Source of the DNA: Alphaproteobacteria bacterium
GTDB taxonomy: Bacteria > Pseudomonadota > Alphaproteobacteria > Rickettsiales > JABSSG01
Direction: 5' to 3'
Assembly (NCBI GenBank): GCA_030426905.1
Contig: JAUHXQ010000004.1
Span: 62,001 to 126,000, forward strand
Length of the DNA stretch: 64,000 nucleotides
A program made the translations under genes and the position numbers. Positions 45,379 to 53,444 of this stretch are shown piece after piece (positions within the stretch are counted from its first letter, which is position 1; each line of letters begins with the position of its first letter). A model generated the notes under the pieces. It made no database searches. It saw only the letters and a list, made by a program, of their open reading frames with translations, and had not been told where the DNA came from.

Positions 45379-45846
45379 ATGAAAAATATAAAAAAGTTTG
45401 TTGCGTTATCATTAATACTACCTTTTTTTACTATTAGTTGTACTAAGCAAGAGCAAGGGCAATTGCTTGGAGGTGCTACTGGTGCGTTAATTGGTTCTCA
45501 ATTTGGTAAAGGTAGAGGAAGAGTGGTAGGTGCAGGTGTAGGCGCAGTTCTTGGATCTCTCGTAGGTGGTAAAATAGGCTCGTACATGGATGAGCAGGAT
45601 AAGATGAGAGCAGAAGCAAATGCACAGCGAGCATTAGAGTATTCTAGATCTGGTAGTACTTCAACTTGGAGAAATCCAGATTCAGGACATCATGGTTCTA
45701 TAACTCCTTATAAAGCTTATAAAGAAAATACTACCGGCAGATATTGTCGTGAATACACCCAGACAGTAACCGTTGGAGGTAAAACAGAAAAAGCTTATGG
45801 TACTGCTTGTAGGCAACCTGATGGAGATTGGGAGATTGTTGGTTAA
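45379..45846 (+). CDS. 17 kDa surface antigen homologue (lipoprotein)
   Basis: This closely follows the Rickettsia 17 kDa antigen. It has a lipoprotein signal (lipobox TISC, Cys21) and [17 protein letters not shown], followed by a glycine-zipper pair ([19 protein letters not shown]) and [18 protein letters not shown]. The C-terminal domain shows [27 protein letters not shown] and [17 protein letters not shown]. It is 155 aa. The lipoprotein probably sits in the outer membrane; its function in Rickettsia is not settled. It is a single-gene unit divergent from the cation transporter. It is the strongest order-level marker in the window. Confidence 0.93.
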   Translation: MKNIKKFVALSLILPFFTISCTKQEQGQLLGGATGALIGSQFGKGRGRVVGAGVGAVLGSLVGGKIGSYMDEQDKMRAEANAQRALEYSRSGSTSTWRNPDSGHHGSITPYKAYKENTTGRYCREYTQTVTVGGKTEKAYGTACRQPDGDWEIVG

Positions 45847-45969
45847 TTGAGACGAATCTTTGTCAGTTATAAGGTTTTAGTGAGACTATTTAAAAAATCC
45901 AGAGAATAGAAGATTCTGTTTTGGTAGCGTAAATAAGTATTTTGGAGCTTCTTTTTACGAAGAAATATG

Positions 45970-46000
45970 ATGTATTATTTTGAATAGGGACATTGCTGTT
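45970..46000 (+). repeat. Dispersed intergenic repeat, copy D (degenerate)
   Basis: GATGTATTATTTTGAATAG then GGACATTGCTG keeps the TTATTTTGAAT core and the CATTG end of copies A and B. It lies in the convergent gap between the 17 kDa antigen gene and the MATE gene. Confidence 0.3.
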
Positions 46001-46030
46001 TGTTGGGATCCTATTTTGTGCAGTACTGTA

Positions 46031-47413
46031 TTACTCGTTTGTATTGATTTTCAATGTATGCCATTTGTTGCTAAAATAACGCCAGAGGAATAAGCTAATA
46101 TTAGCTATTGCATATACTAGGATAATAAATCCTGGTGTAGAAGGAGAGTGAGGAAAATAATGCAATATTATATATATCGGAGTTAAGGCAAATAACCAAA
46201 GACTTGTAATATTAGCAATGAGTATAAATCTTGTATCTCCTCCAGCTGTAAGAATTCCTGCTATTATCCAAACTAATCCATCAATCATAAAAAATATCCA
46301 CATAGGTTTCATCACTAACGTGCTATGGTATTTTATTATTTCACTTTGAGAGTCTTTAGTGCTTAAAAATAAATCAACAAAAAAATGAGGAAAAATGACC
46401 ATAGGAAGAAGTAAAAATGCTGCGATTCCCAGGTGAACCAAAATGCTAGAGGAGAGTAATTTTTTTATTAAATCTTTTCTTTCTGCTCCCAGCATATTAG
46501 ACGCAATAGCGGTGATTGCTTTACTCATTCCATCGCTAAAAAAAGCAAATAATATGAAAATTCCTTGATTAATGCTATACACTGAAATATAGCTATGTCC
46601 TACACTAGTTAAAAATAGCGGTATTATTGCCCAGCATAAAACTTCCATTGTACGGCTAAATGCTACTGGTAATCCTATTTTTAAGCATTGCTTCATTAAT
46701 TTAAAGTTAAGTCTTGCTCTTCTGGTCTTAAATTTCTTTGCATATTTAGGGCTTAAAAAAACTACAAATAAGATTATACATTGTAAAGATTGTGAAATGA
46801 CTGATGCAATTGCGGAACCTTCTGCCCCCATAGATGCAATTACATCTTTATAGCCAAACACAAATATTATGTCTAAAAAAAAGTTTGCAATATTTGAAAT
46901 AATTGCTGTTGCGGTTACTAAAAGTGTTTTACCTTGTCCTATGAAAAAGGATCCTAGAGCGCTAATTAGAGGTAGCAGAAAGCCGAATTTCATCATCCAT
47001 TTGAAATAAGGATCTCCATATCTAATTAAATGCTTGTGTATGAGTAAGTGACATGCGAATTCTGCTATAAGATAAAATATTACCCCTAGAGCTAAAGAGA
47101 ACCAAATCATTTGCCATACTGGTATTGACATTTTACTAAATTTTCTGTCACCGTTATATTGCCCTACGAATACCTCGGCTATTGCAGTGATACCTATGCC
47201 AAAGAAAACAAAAGTTGCATACATAGTCGCAGCAGCGCTGGCAGAATTCATTGCTTCTAGAGAGTAACGAGATAATATTACTCTGTCGCAAAAAATCATA
47301 AGATTTGCAGATAAAGCTGTTAGCATCAAAGGATAAGATATCATGATAACTTCTAGAACTCCACCTGGAGTAAACCTAGTAAGTCTATAGCTTGTGGCGT
47401 TAGTATCAGACAT
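46031..47413 (-). CDS. MATE family efflux transporter
   Basis: A 460 aa membrane protein with about twelve helices in two MatE halves. MISYPLMLTALSANLMIFCDRVILSRYS in helix 1-2 and FGIGITAIAEVFVGQYNG resemble the N-half. GLPVAFSRTMEVLCWAIIPLFL opens the C-half, and SKAITAIASNMLGAERK follows. MATE proteins expel drugs or metabolites using sodium or proton gradients; the substrate is not predictable. It is a single gene on the minus strand, divergent from nfu. Confidence 0.9.
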   Translation of the reverse strand: MSDTNATSYRLTRFTPGGVLEVIMISYPLMLTALSANLMIFCDRVILSRYSLEAMNSASAAATMYATFVFFGIGITAIAEVFVGQYNGDRKFSKMSIPVWQMIWFSLALGVIFYLIAEFACHLLIHKHLIRYGDPYFKWMMKFGFLLPLISALGSFFIGQGKTLLVTATAIISNIANFFLDIIFVFGYKDVIASMGAEGSAIASVISQSLQCIILFVVFLSPKYAKKFKTRRARLNFKLMKQCLKIGLPVAFSRTMEVLCWAIIPLFLTSVGHSYISVYSINQGIFILFAFFSDGMSKAITAIASNMLGAERKDLIKKLLSSSILVHLGIAAFLLLPMVIFPHFFVDLFLSTKDSQSEIIKYHSTLVMKPMWIFFMIDGLVWIIAGILTAGGDTRFILIANITSLWLFALTPIYIILHYFPHSPSTPGFIILVYAIANISLFLWRYFSNKWHTLKINTNE

Positions 47414-47548
47414 TTTTAATTTAATTAAGCAAAGCCTTGCAGTTTAGCATATTATTCTGCTATAATCTTCAGTAATTGCTATTTGTAGCTTTTATGATGC
47501 TTAAAAAAACAATTTAACTGTGATAAAATTATCAAAAATAGGAGTGAT

Positions 47549-48127
47549 ATGTTTATTCAGACTGAAGAGACACCAAACCCTAATTCTTTAAAATTTTTGC
47601 CTGGGGTTATGGTGAGTCCTGAGGACACTATTAGTTTTGTATCGAAGAAAGATTGTAAAATTTCTGCTCTTGCACAGAATTTATTTAACATTAAGTATGT
47701 TAAGTCTTTGTTATTTGGTAAAGATTTTATCACAGTGACAAAGCATAAAAATAAAAAATGGGAAGTAATAAAGCCTGATATACTATTAACTATTATGGAG
47801 CATTTTTCGGCTAATTTGCCTGTTTTTAACAGTAAAGTTAATGGTCGTAGTGAAGAAAATGATGAAGAGCAAGATGAAGTTACAAAGCAAATTAAAGAAA
47901 TCATAGAGCATTATGTTAGACCTGCTGTGGCGCAAGACGGAGGTGATATTGTATTTCACAGTTTTAAAGATGGTATAGTCAGTCTTGAGTTACGTGGTGC
48001 ATGCTCTGATTGTCCCAGTTCTACTTTTACCTTAAAAGATGGAATTGAAAATATGTTAAAACACTATGTGCCAGAAGTAAAAGCAGTCGAAGCAATAAAT
48101 GATATGTCTACAATCAAGTTATTTTAA
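47549..48127 (+). CDS. nfu: NifU-like (Nfu) Fe-S cluster carrier
   Basis: Nfu carries Fe-S clusters to target proteins. An N-terminal Nfu_N domain (~1-88; FIQTEETPNPNSLKFLPG) is joined by an acidic linker to the C-terminal NifU domain (~112-190). That domain has the cluster-binding Cys152 and Cys155 in RGACSDCPSSTFTLK. VRPAVAQDGGDIVF is diagnostic. It is 192 aa. AATAGGAGTGATATG gives a strong ribosome-binding site. It starts a long plus-strand run. Confidence 0.95.
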   Translation: MFIQTEETPNPNSLKFLPGVMVSPEDTISFVSKKDCKISALAQNLFNIKYVKSLLFGKDFITVTKHKNKKWEVIKPDILLTIMEHFSANLPVFNSKVNGRSEENDEEQDEVTKQIKEIIEHYVRPAVAQDGGDIVFHSFKDGIVSLELRGACSDCPSSTFTLKDGIENMLKHYVPEVKAVEAINDMSTIKLF

Positions 48128-48139
48128 GTAGTATTTGCT

Positions 48140-48778
48140 GTGCTACCTAATATACATATCTATAGTAAAAATCACTTTCTTGATGAAATCTTACAGCAAA
48201 AAAATACAAATTATAATATTAACAAATATAACTCTTACGCAGAACCTAATTTAATATTAAGAGGTGCGCAGCAAAATATAGTTTTAATAGATTGCTTAAG
48301 TTATTCAGAGAAAGTGCAAGAGTTGCTTGATAGGTTATATACAATTTGCAACATTATACTAATCTTTCATAAAGAATCAGATTTGAGTTTATCCATAGAG
48401 CATAAAAATATTCATTTGCTAGCTAGTCCGATAAATTATAAACAACTATTCTCTCTATTAGATACCAATCACTTTTTGGTATATGCGATATCAGAAAACT
48501 TAATATTAAATCGGAAACTTAAAATGCTAGTCAAAATAAAATCTGATCAAATGTTCAATATAGCTTTGACAGAAAAAGAGTTTGCGTTAATAGATTATTT
48601 GCTAAATCAGAAAGTTGAAAAAAAGAGAGACGAGATATTAGGTGAAGTTTTTGGCTATAGTAATTTAGCTAATACTTATACGTTGGAGACTCATATATAT
48701 AGATTGCGTCAAAAAATTGGAAATGATATAAAAGTTATTGCAAATACAAAAGAAGGTTATAAAATATTAATAAATTAA
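48140..48778 (+). CDS. OmpR-type winged-helix regulator with degenerate receiver
   Basis: The C-terminus (~135-212) is a Trans_reg_C DNA-binding domain: ALTEKEFALIDYLL, then ETHIYRLRQKIG in the recognition-helix region and the wing with NTKEGYKILIN. The N-terminal ~120 residues have receiver-like alternation (IVLIDCLSYS, then IILIFHKES and LLASPINYKQLF). They lack a convincing acidic pocket and the Lys-Pro switch motif, which reads SP. It starts with GTG, 12 nt after nfu. No histidine kinase is nearby. An atypical, phosphorylation-independent regulator is the likely reading. Confidence 0.78.
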   Translation: MLPNIHIYSKNHFLDEILQQKNTNYNINKYNSYAEPNLILRGAQQNIVLIDCLSYSEKVQELLDRLYTICNIILIFHKESDLSLSIEHKNIHLLASPINYKQLFSLLDTNHFLVYAISENLILNRKLKMLVKIKSDQMFNIALTEKEFALIDYLLNQKVEKKRDEILGEVFGYSNLANTYTLETHIYRLRQKIGNDIKVIANTKEGYKILIN

Positions 48779-48792
48779 TAAAAGGAAAAAAT

Positions 48793-49209
48793 ATGAAAAA
48801 AATAATATTACTTGTTGTAGTACTTTGTTCTACATTTTTTGCAACGGCAGATAATCTTGAAATAAAGAATATATGGGCAAGAGCAGCAGAAGCTGATAAG
48901 TCTACAGCAGTATATATGGAAATAACTAACTCTGGTAGTCAAGACTATGAAGTAATTGGAATAGAAAGCGATATAGCAAAAATGACTATGCTACATAAGA
49001 CTGTCATAGAAAACGGAGTTTCACAAATGGTTCATATTGATCATTTGGTAGTTCCTGCTAATGAAACAATAAAGCTTGAGCCTAAAGGTTTGCACATCAT
49101 GCTTATTGGTTTAAAAAAAGACTTAAAAATTGATGACAGTTTTGAAGTAAAATTATTGCTAAAAGGGCATGATAGTAAAGTAGTAACAGTATTTGTCAAA
49201 AATAACTAA
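48793..49209 (+). CDS. PCu(A)C-type periplasmic copper chaperone
   Basis: The Cu(I)-binding signature H-x10-M-x21-H-x-M is exact: His68, Met79, His101, Met103. A signal peptide (~1-19, FFATA-DN) exports it. IWARAAEADKSTAVYMEI is typical of the family start. Such proteins deliver copper to cytochrome oxidase. It is 138 aa. AAAAGGAAAA before the ATG is a good ribosome-binding site. It lies between the winged-helix gene and tyrS. Confidence 0.93.
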   Translation: MKKIILLVVVLCSTFFATADNLEIKNIWARAAEADKSTAVYMEITNSGSQDYEVIGIESDIAKMTMLHKTVIENGVSQMVHIDHLVVPANETIKLEPKGLHIMLIGLKKDLKIDDSFEVKLLLKGHDSKVVTVFVKNN

Positions 49210-49215
49210 GATCTA

Positions 49216-50463
49216 ATGATTGAAGGCAAATCAATTATTCAAGAGATTAAAGATAGAGGGTTTTTTTATCAGTGTACAGATGAAGAGGGTTTAATAAGCT
49301 CCTTGAATCTAGATAAAAGCCCCTCTGCTTATATAGGTTTTGACTGTACTGCTTCTTCTCTTCACATAGGTAGTTTAATACAGATAATGCTGCTGCGTAT
49401 GCTGCAGCGACATGGTATTAAGCCTATTGTTTTGATTGGAGGTGCTACGACTAAAATTGGAGATCCTACTTTTAAAGACAAAGCACGTTCTATGCTAGGC
49501 GAAGAACAAGTGGTAAAAAATAGTGTTGGAATCAAAGAGTCTTTATCTAAATTCATAAAATTTGGAGATGGGCATACTGATGCTATAATGCTCAATAATG
49601 ATGCTTGGCTTGGTAATTTAAATTATATAGATTTTTTACGTGACTATGGTAAGCATTTTTCTGTTAATCGAATGATCGCTCTTGATAGCATTAAAATGCG
49701 TTTAGAGCGAGAGCAAAATTTAAGCTTCTTAGAGTTCAATTATATGATATTTCAAGCTTACGATTTTCTTTATTTATATAATAATAATAATTGTATACTG
49801 CAATGTGGAGGATCTGATCAATGGGGTAACATTATAAATGGAGTAGACCTGATAAGGCGTATTAATGGTGCCGACGCTTTTGGCTTGACAACTCCTCTTG
49901 TTACCAATGCCAACGGCACTAAAATGGGAAAAACTGAAAAAGGGGCTGTATGGCTCAATGAGAGTATGGCGTCCCCTTATGAGTATTACCAATTTTGGCG
50001 TAATATTGATGATTCTGATGTTTTTAAATTTATGAAGCTTTTTACTGATTTACCACTAGAAAAGATTAGTGATTTTGAGCAGGATAAAAATATTAATATT
50101 AATGAGTTAAAAAAGATATTAGCATTAGAAGCTACAAAAATTTGTCATGGTAATAAAAAAGCTAATGACTCTCATGATGCTGCAGTTGCTGCTTTTGAAA
50201 AGGGAGATATGCAAAATATTGACTGTATCACCATTCATAAAGATAAATTTAGCCAGGATGTTTTTTTGTATGAATTATTTAGACTATCTGGGTTATGCTC
50301 TTCAAATAGCGAAGGGCGCAGGCTAATTAAAAGTGGTGGTGCAAAACTTAATCAAGAAAAAATTACTGATGAAACTTTTAAATTTAATTTCAAAAGTTTT
50401 AAAAGAGATTATCTTATTCTATCTAGTGGCAAAAAAAGACACATAAAAATTTTGATATCATAA
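49216..50463 (+). CDS. tyrS: Tyrosine--tRNA ligase
   Basis: A class I synthetase charging tRNA-Tyr. The HIGH-type motif is HIGS (50-53) in DCTASSLHIGSL. The KMSKS-type motif is KMGKT after GTKMG. The tyrosine site region QAYDFLYLY and CGGSDQWGNI is intact. A C-terminal S4 domain (~350-415) includes SEGRRLIKSGGAKLN. It is 415 aa. It begins 6 nt after the copper chaperone gene. Confidence 0.96.
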   Translation: MIEGKSIIQEIKDRGFFYQCTDEEGLISSLNLDKSPSAYIGFDCTASSLHIGSLIQIMLLRMLQRHGIKPIVLIGGATTKIGDPTFKDKARSMLGEEQVVKNSVGIKESLSKFIKFGDGHTDAIMLNNDAWLGNLNYIDFLRDYGKHFSVNRMIALDSIKMRLEREQNLSFLEFNYMIFQAYDFLYLYNNNNCILQCGGSDQWGNIINGVDLIRRINGADAFGLTTPLVTNANGTKMGKTEKGAVWLNESMASPYEYYQFWRNIDDSDVFKFMKLFTDLPLEKISDFEQDKNININELKKILALEATKICHGNKKANDSHDAAVAAFEKGDMQNIDCITIHKDKFSQDVFLYELFRLSGLCSSNSEGRRLIKSGGAKLNQEKITDETFKFNFKSFKRDYLILSSGKKRHIKILIS

Positions 50464-50551
50464 AATATTTTTTTATCTAGGATATTTGCTTGTAATAAAT
50501 TATCTATCACTTATATATAATCTATTTATTTTATTAAATTTGGAGTTGTAT

Positions 50552-50968
50552 ATGAGGATAGAATTAGAAAAAGGTTACAAGCCTTCTGAAGGTGAAGAAT
50601 ATATGAATCCTAAGCAAAAAGAGTATTTTAGAAGAAAATTAGTAGCATGGAAGGAAGAGTTACTTGAAGAAGCACAAGAAACAATAGAGCATTTGAAAAA
50701 AGAGAAATTAAATGAACCTGATATTAATGATAGAGCTACTAATGAAACAGACACTGCATTTGAATTGAGAACTAGGGATAGGTATCGAAAACTAATCAAT
50801 AAAATTGATCATGCTTTGGAGGCTATAAAGGAGAATAGATACGGTTATTGTGAAGAAACTGGTGATCCCATAGGATTAAGGCGTTTGGAGGCAAGACCTA
50901 TTGCTACTTTATGCATTGAAGCTCAAGAGAAGCATGAAAATTATGAGAGCCAGCATAGTACTGACTAA
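50552..50968 (+). CDS. dksA: RNA polymerase-binding factor DksA
   Basis: DksA binds the RNA polymerase secondary channel and works with ppGpp. The coiled coil (~20-95) carries DINDRA (57-62) at its tip, followed by ELRTRDRYRKLINKID. The zinc-finger region keeps Cys100 and Cys121, but the partner positions are Thr103 and Ala124 (CEETGDPI, CIEAQE). This reduced form is common in Alphaproteobacteria. I start at the ATG with GGAG seven bases upstream. A longer frame from 50486 would add a hydrophobic leader foreign to DksA. Confidence 0.93.
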   Translation: MRIELEKGYKPSEGEEYMNPKQKEYFRRKLVAWKEELLEEAQETIEHLKKEKLNEPDINDRATNETDTAFELRTRDRYRKLINKIDHALEAIKENRYGYCEETGDPIGLRRLEARPIATLCIEAQEKHENYESQHSTD

Positions 50969-51011
50969 AAAATGAGCTGATTTGCACCGATAATCATGTA
51001 TATTATTTTTT

Positions 51012-51722
51012 ATGCAATGGAAAGATTCGGCGATTATTATAAAAAAGTATGATCATAGTGATCATTTATCAATTGTTTCTTGTTTTACTATTAAGTATGG
51101 CTTACGTAAAGGGATAGTAAAATTAGGAAATAAGAAGCAGCAGCAAGCTTGCATTGGTAATGTAGTAGAGATCATATGGAAAGGACGTTTAGAAGAGCAT
51201 CTTGGAAGGTTTGATATTCAGGCGCAAGAATTTGTTTATCCTTTTATTTATAATGATCATAAAAAGTTAGTTTCTTTACAGAGTATATTAGAATTGCTAA
51301 GTGTTTGTCTTGTAGAAAAAGAACCTCAACAAGAATTGTACGAACATTTAGAAAATTTTATTTATAAATTGAAATTTGGTGAATCTAACTGGCTACTTTC
51401 CATGGTGTTTCTTGAAATGCATATACTTGCAAAACTTGGTTTCGGTTTTGATTGCAGTAAGTGTGCAGTTACTGGCTCTGCTGAGAATTTAGCTTATCTA
51501 TCACCAAAAACGGGAAGAGCTGTTTCGGAAAGAATAGGTAAACCTTATGCTGAAAAATTATTTGTATTACCTAAAATTTTTATTGATGCAGATTATAGTC
51601 CAACTTCAGAGGAAGTAACTCAAGCTTTTAAGATTACCAAATATTTCTTTGAAAAAAATCTTTTTAAATTAAAAGGTATAAATTTGCCTGATATAAGAAA
51701 TATTTTGCAACAAATATTGTAA
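51012..51722 (+). CDS. recO: DNA repair protein RecO
   Basis: RecO mediates RecA loading in the RecFOR pathway. The N-terminal OB fold is DSAIIIKKYDHSDHLSIVSCFTIKYG-like, then GNVVEIIWKGR. The helical C-terminal domain contains FLEMHILAKLGFGFDCSKCAVTG, with LSPKTGRAVS after it. It is 236 aa. It lies 43 nt after dksA. Confidence 0.92.
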   Translation: MQWKDSAIIIKKYDHSDHLSIVSCFTIKYGLRKGIVKLGNKKQQQACIGNVVEIIWKGRLEEHLGRFDIQAQEFVYPFIYNDHKKLVSLQSILELLSVCLVEKEPQQELYEHLENFIYKLKFGESNWLLSMVFLEMHILAKLGFGFDCSKCAVTGSAENLAYLSPKTGRAVSERIGKPYAEKLFVLPKIFIDADYSPTSEEVTQAFKITKYFFEKNLFKLKGINLPDIRNILQQIL

Positions 51723-51770
51723 AATTAATTAACTGCTTTTAAAATATGCTTTTTATCAAATAGTTGTGAG

Positions 51771-52388
51771 ATGATAGTTACTTGTAAACAATGCTTTACT
51801 AAATATTATATAGGTGATGAAGCAATAGGAAAAAACGGGCATAAAGTTAAGTGTACTCAGTGTAACTATGTGTGGTTTCAAGATTATCAGAAGTGTGAAG
51901 AAAGCGATAATGATGATAAGAATACAGTAGCAAATTTGCCAGTAGTTATACAATATGTACTTCCTTATTGGATAAAGTTAGTACCTGTGTTTTTTTCTGC
52001 ACTAATCTTGATTACAGCTTTATTTGTATTCCAAGGTCCTGTTGTTAGCAAATTTCATTTCATGAATGTATTTTACAATAAAATCGGATTACCTGTGACT
52101 GAGGGGTTAATACTGAATGGAATAGAGGTAAAGAAAAAAAAAGATAATACGGTTGATATTAATGGTTTTATTACCAATAAATCTACCTTGCGTAGAAGTA
52201 CTCCTAACCTCATAATAAAATTTCTTTCTGTGAATAAAAAAAGCATTGCAGTAAAAACAGCTTATATTTCTTCTTCTTACTTGGGTAAGGATGATAAGAT
52301 AGCTTTTTATAAAAACATCGAGATGCCACTTGACGCTAAGTTTGTTTCTGTATCAATTGCTAATAAGTATGACATGCTAAGCTATTAA
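51771..52388 (+). CDS. Zinc-ribbon (MJ0042-type) single-pass membrane protein
   Basis: The N-terminal MJ0042 zinc ribbon is complete: Cys5, Cys8, Cys28, Cys31 (VTCKQCFTKYYI, VKCTQCNYVWF). One transmembrane helix follows (~66-88, LVPVFFSALILITALFVF). A C-terminal domain (~110-205) resembles DUF3426, seen in many alphaproteobacterial proteins of this layout. It is 205 aa. The function is unknown; the ribbon would face the cytoplasm. It is 48 nt downstream of recO. Confidence 0.82.
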   Translation: MIVTCKQCFTKYYIGDEAIGKNGHKVKCTQCNYVWFQDYQKCEESDNDDKNTVANLPVVIQYVLPYWIKLVPVFFSALILITALFVFQGPVVSKFHFMNVFYNKIGLPVTEGLILNGIEVKKKKDNTVDINGFITNKSTLRRSTPNLIIKFLSVNKKSIAVKTAYISSSYLGKDDKIAFYKNIEMPLDAKFVSVSIANKYDMLSY

Positions 52389-52450
52389 CATTAAATTAAC
52401 TACTGGTTAAATATTATCAGTTATCATAAATATATTTATAAGTAAGATTT

Positions 52451-52609
52451 ATGACAAAAATAGAACCAGAAATTCTTGCAAAAAAAATAGCTGATAGCCT
52501 GACAAAAAAGCCACAGATTCTAAGAGGTGTTGTTGGGCGATTAGGGAGCTTACCGTCTCCGCAAACTCCTACAGTAGGCAGGGAAAGTGGTAAAGGTGTC
52601 TCTGTATAG
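52451..52609 (+). CDS. Candidate small protein (52 aa)
   Basis: An ATG ORF begins MTKIEPEILAKKIADSLTKK and ends Gly/Pro/Ser-rich (SLPSPQTPTVGRESGKG). The first half could be an amphipathic helix. TAAG lies upstream as a weak ribosome-binding site. I recognise no family. It sits in a 329 nt gap between the zinc-ribbon gene and the barrel protein gene and shares their strand, which supports a real gene. Confidence 0.45.
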   Translation: MTKIEPEILAKKIADSLTKKPQILRGVVGRLGSLPSPQTPTVGRESGKGVSV

Positions 52610-52717
52610 ACTTAAGTCGCAAGCAAATAAGCCAAATTTAATATTAAAAATTTATTGTACCGTCTAGCAATTTGTGATACAAGATTAAAAATCATATTAA
52701 ACTAGAAGTAGGTAGTT

Positions 52718-53428
52718 ATGAAGAGGGTTCTGGTTGCCGCTGCATTTTTCGGCATTTCTATGTCAGCATTAGCTGATAATATTCCGCGTTATATAGGTAG
52801 TTCGAGGTCTGCCAATAGTGATCCTGGGATTTATCTGGGTGGAGGTATTGGTGGCTTTGGTGCCAATAAATTCAAAGAAACTGATAGCTATGTTGCTGAT
52901 AGACCTCAAGGTGATCCTGCACTAGTGTATAATCTGTTTGTTGGATATAAATACAATAAATATCTGAGAGCTGATATTAATGCTCAATATCGTAAGCTAA
53001 AATATAATGCACAAAGAGAGCTAAGAGTTGTTCCAATAGAAAAGGTCTCTTTAAATCAAAAAATCAAAAGTTTTTCTATATTTGCTAATGGATATGTAGA
53101 TTTACCCAATTATACAATATTTACTCCTTATGTTACTGCTGGTATAGGGTATTCACAAAACGATTCTAGTAATTTAGACGCAATCTTTACTAGCCCTAGT
53201 CTTTCTGGAAGTGCTCCTGGTAAAAAATCAAATGATTTTGCCTGGAATTTAGGTGTCGGCACTAAAATAAAAGTTTATGAAAATTTAGATTTAGACTTAA
53301 GTTATAGATATGCTGATTTGGGCAAAATTAGACATGGTGCCGCTAAGATTGCTGGTAGTGCAGTTCCTGAATCTTTCCAAGATCTAAAAGTGCATCAAGG
53401 CATAGTTAGTTTAATATATAATTTATAA
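52718..53428 (+). CDS. Outer membrane beta-barrel protein (opacity/Omp25-like)
   Basis: A signal peptide (1-19, FFGISMSALA) leads into a Gly-rich first strand (GIYLGGGIGGFGANKF). Alternating amphipathic strands are typical of eight-stranded OmpA/Opa-type barrels: LVYNLFVGYKYNKYLRADI, FTPYVTAGIGYSQND, FAWNLGVGTKIKVYENLDL and LSYRYADLGKI. The final residue pattern (GIVSLIYNL) suits BamA recognition, although it ends in Leu rather than Phe. It is 236 aa. Such proteins are dominant surface antigens in Rickettsiales. It is followed after 16 nt by the 1111 aa gene. Confidence 0.85.
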   Translation: MKRVLVAAAFFGISMSALADNIPRYIGSSRSANSDPGIYLGGGIGGFGANKFKETDSYVADRPQGDPALVYNLFVGYKYNKYLRADINAQYRKLKYNAQRELRVVPIEKVSLNQKIKSFSIFANGYVDLPNYTIFTPYVTAGIGYSQNDSSNLDAIFTSPSLSGSAPGKKSNDFAWNLGVGTKIKVYENLDLDLSYRYADLGKIRHGAAKIAGSAVPESFQDLKVHQGIVSLIYNL

Positions 53429-53444
53429 AAATAAGGAGGGTATA

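Noticed and set aside
50486-50551. N-terminal extension of dksA by 22 codons
   Set aside because: The extension is hydrophobic and unlike DksA; the ATG at 50552 has a GGAG site at good spacing.
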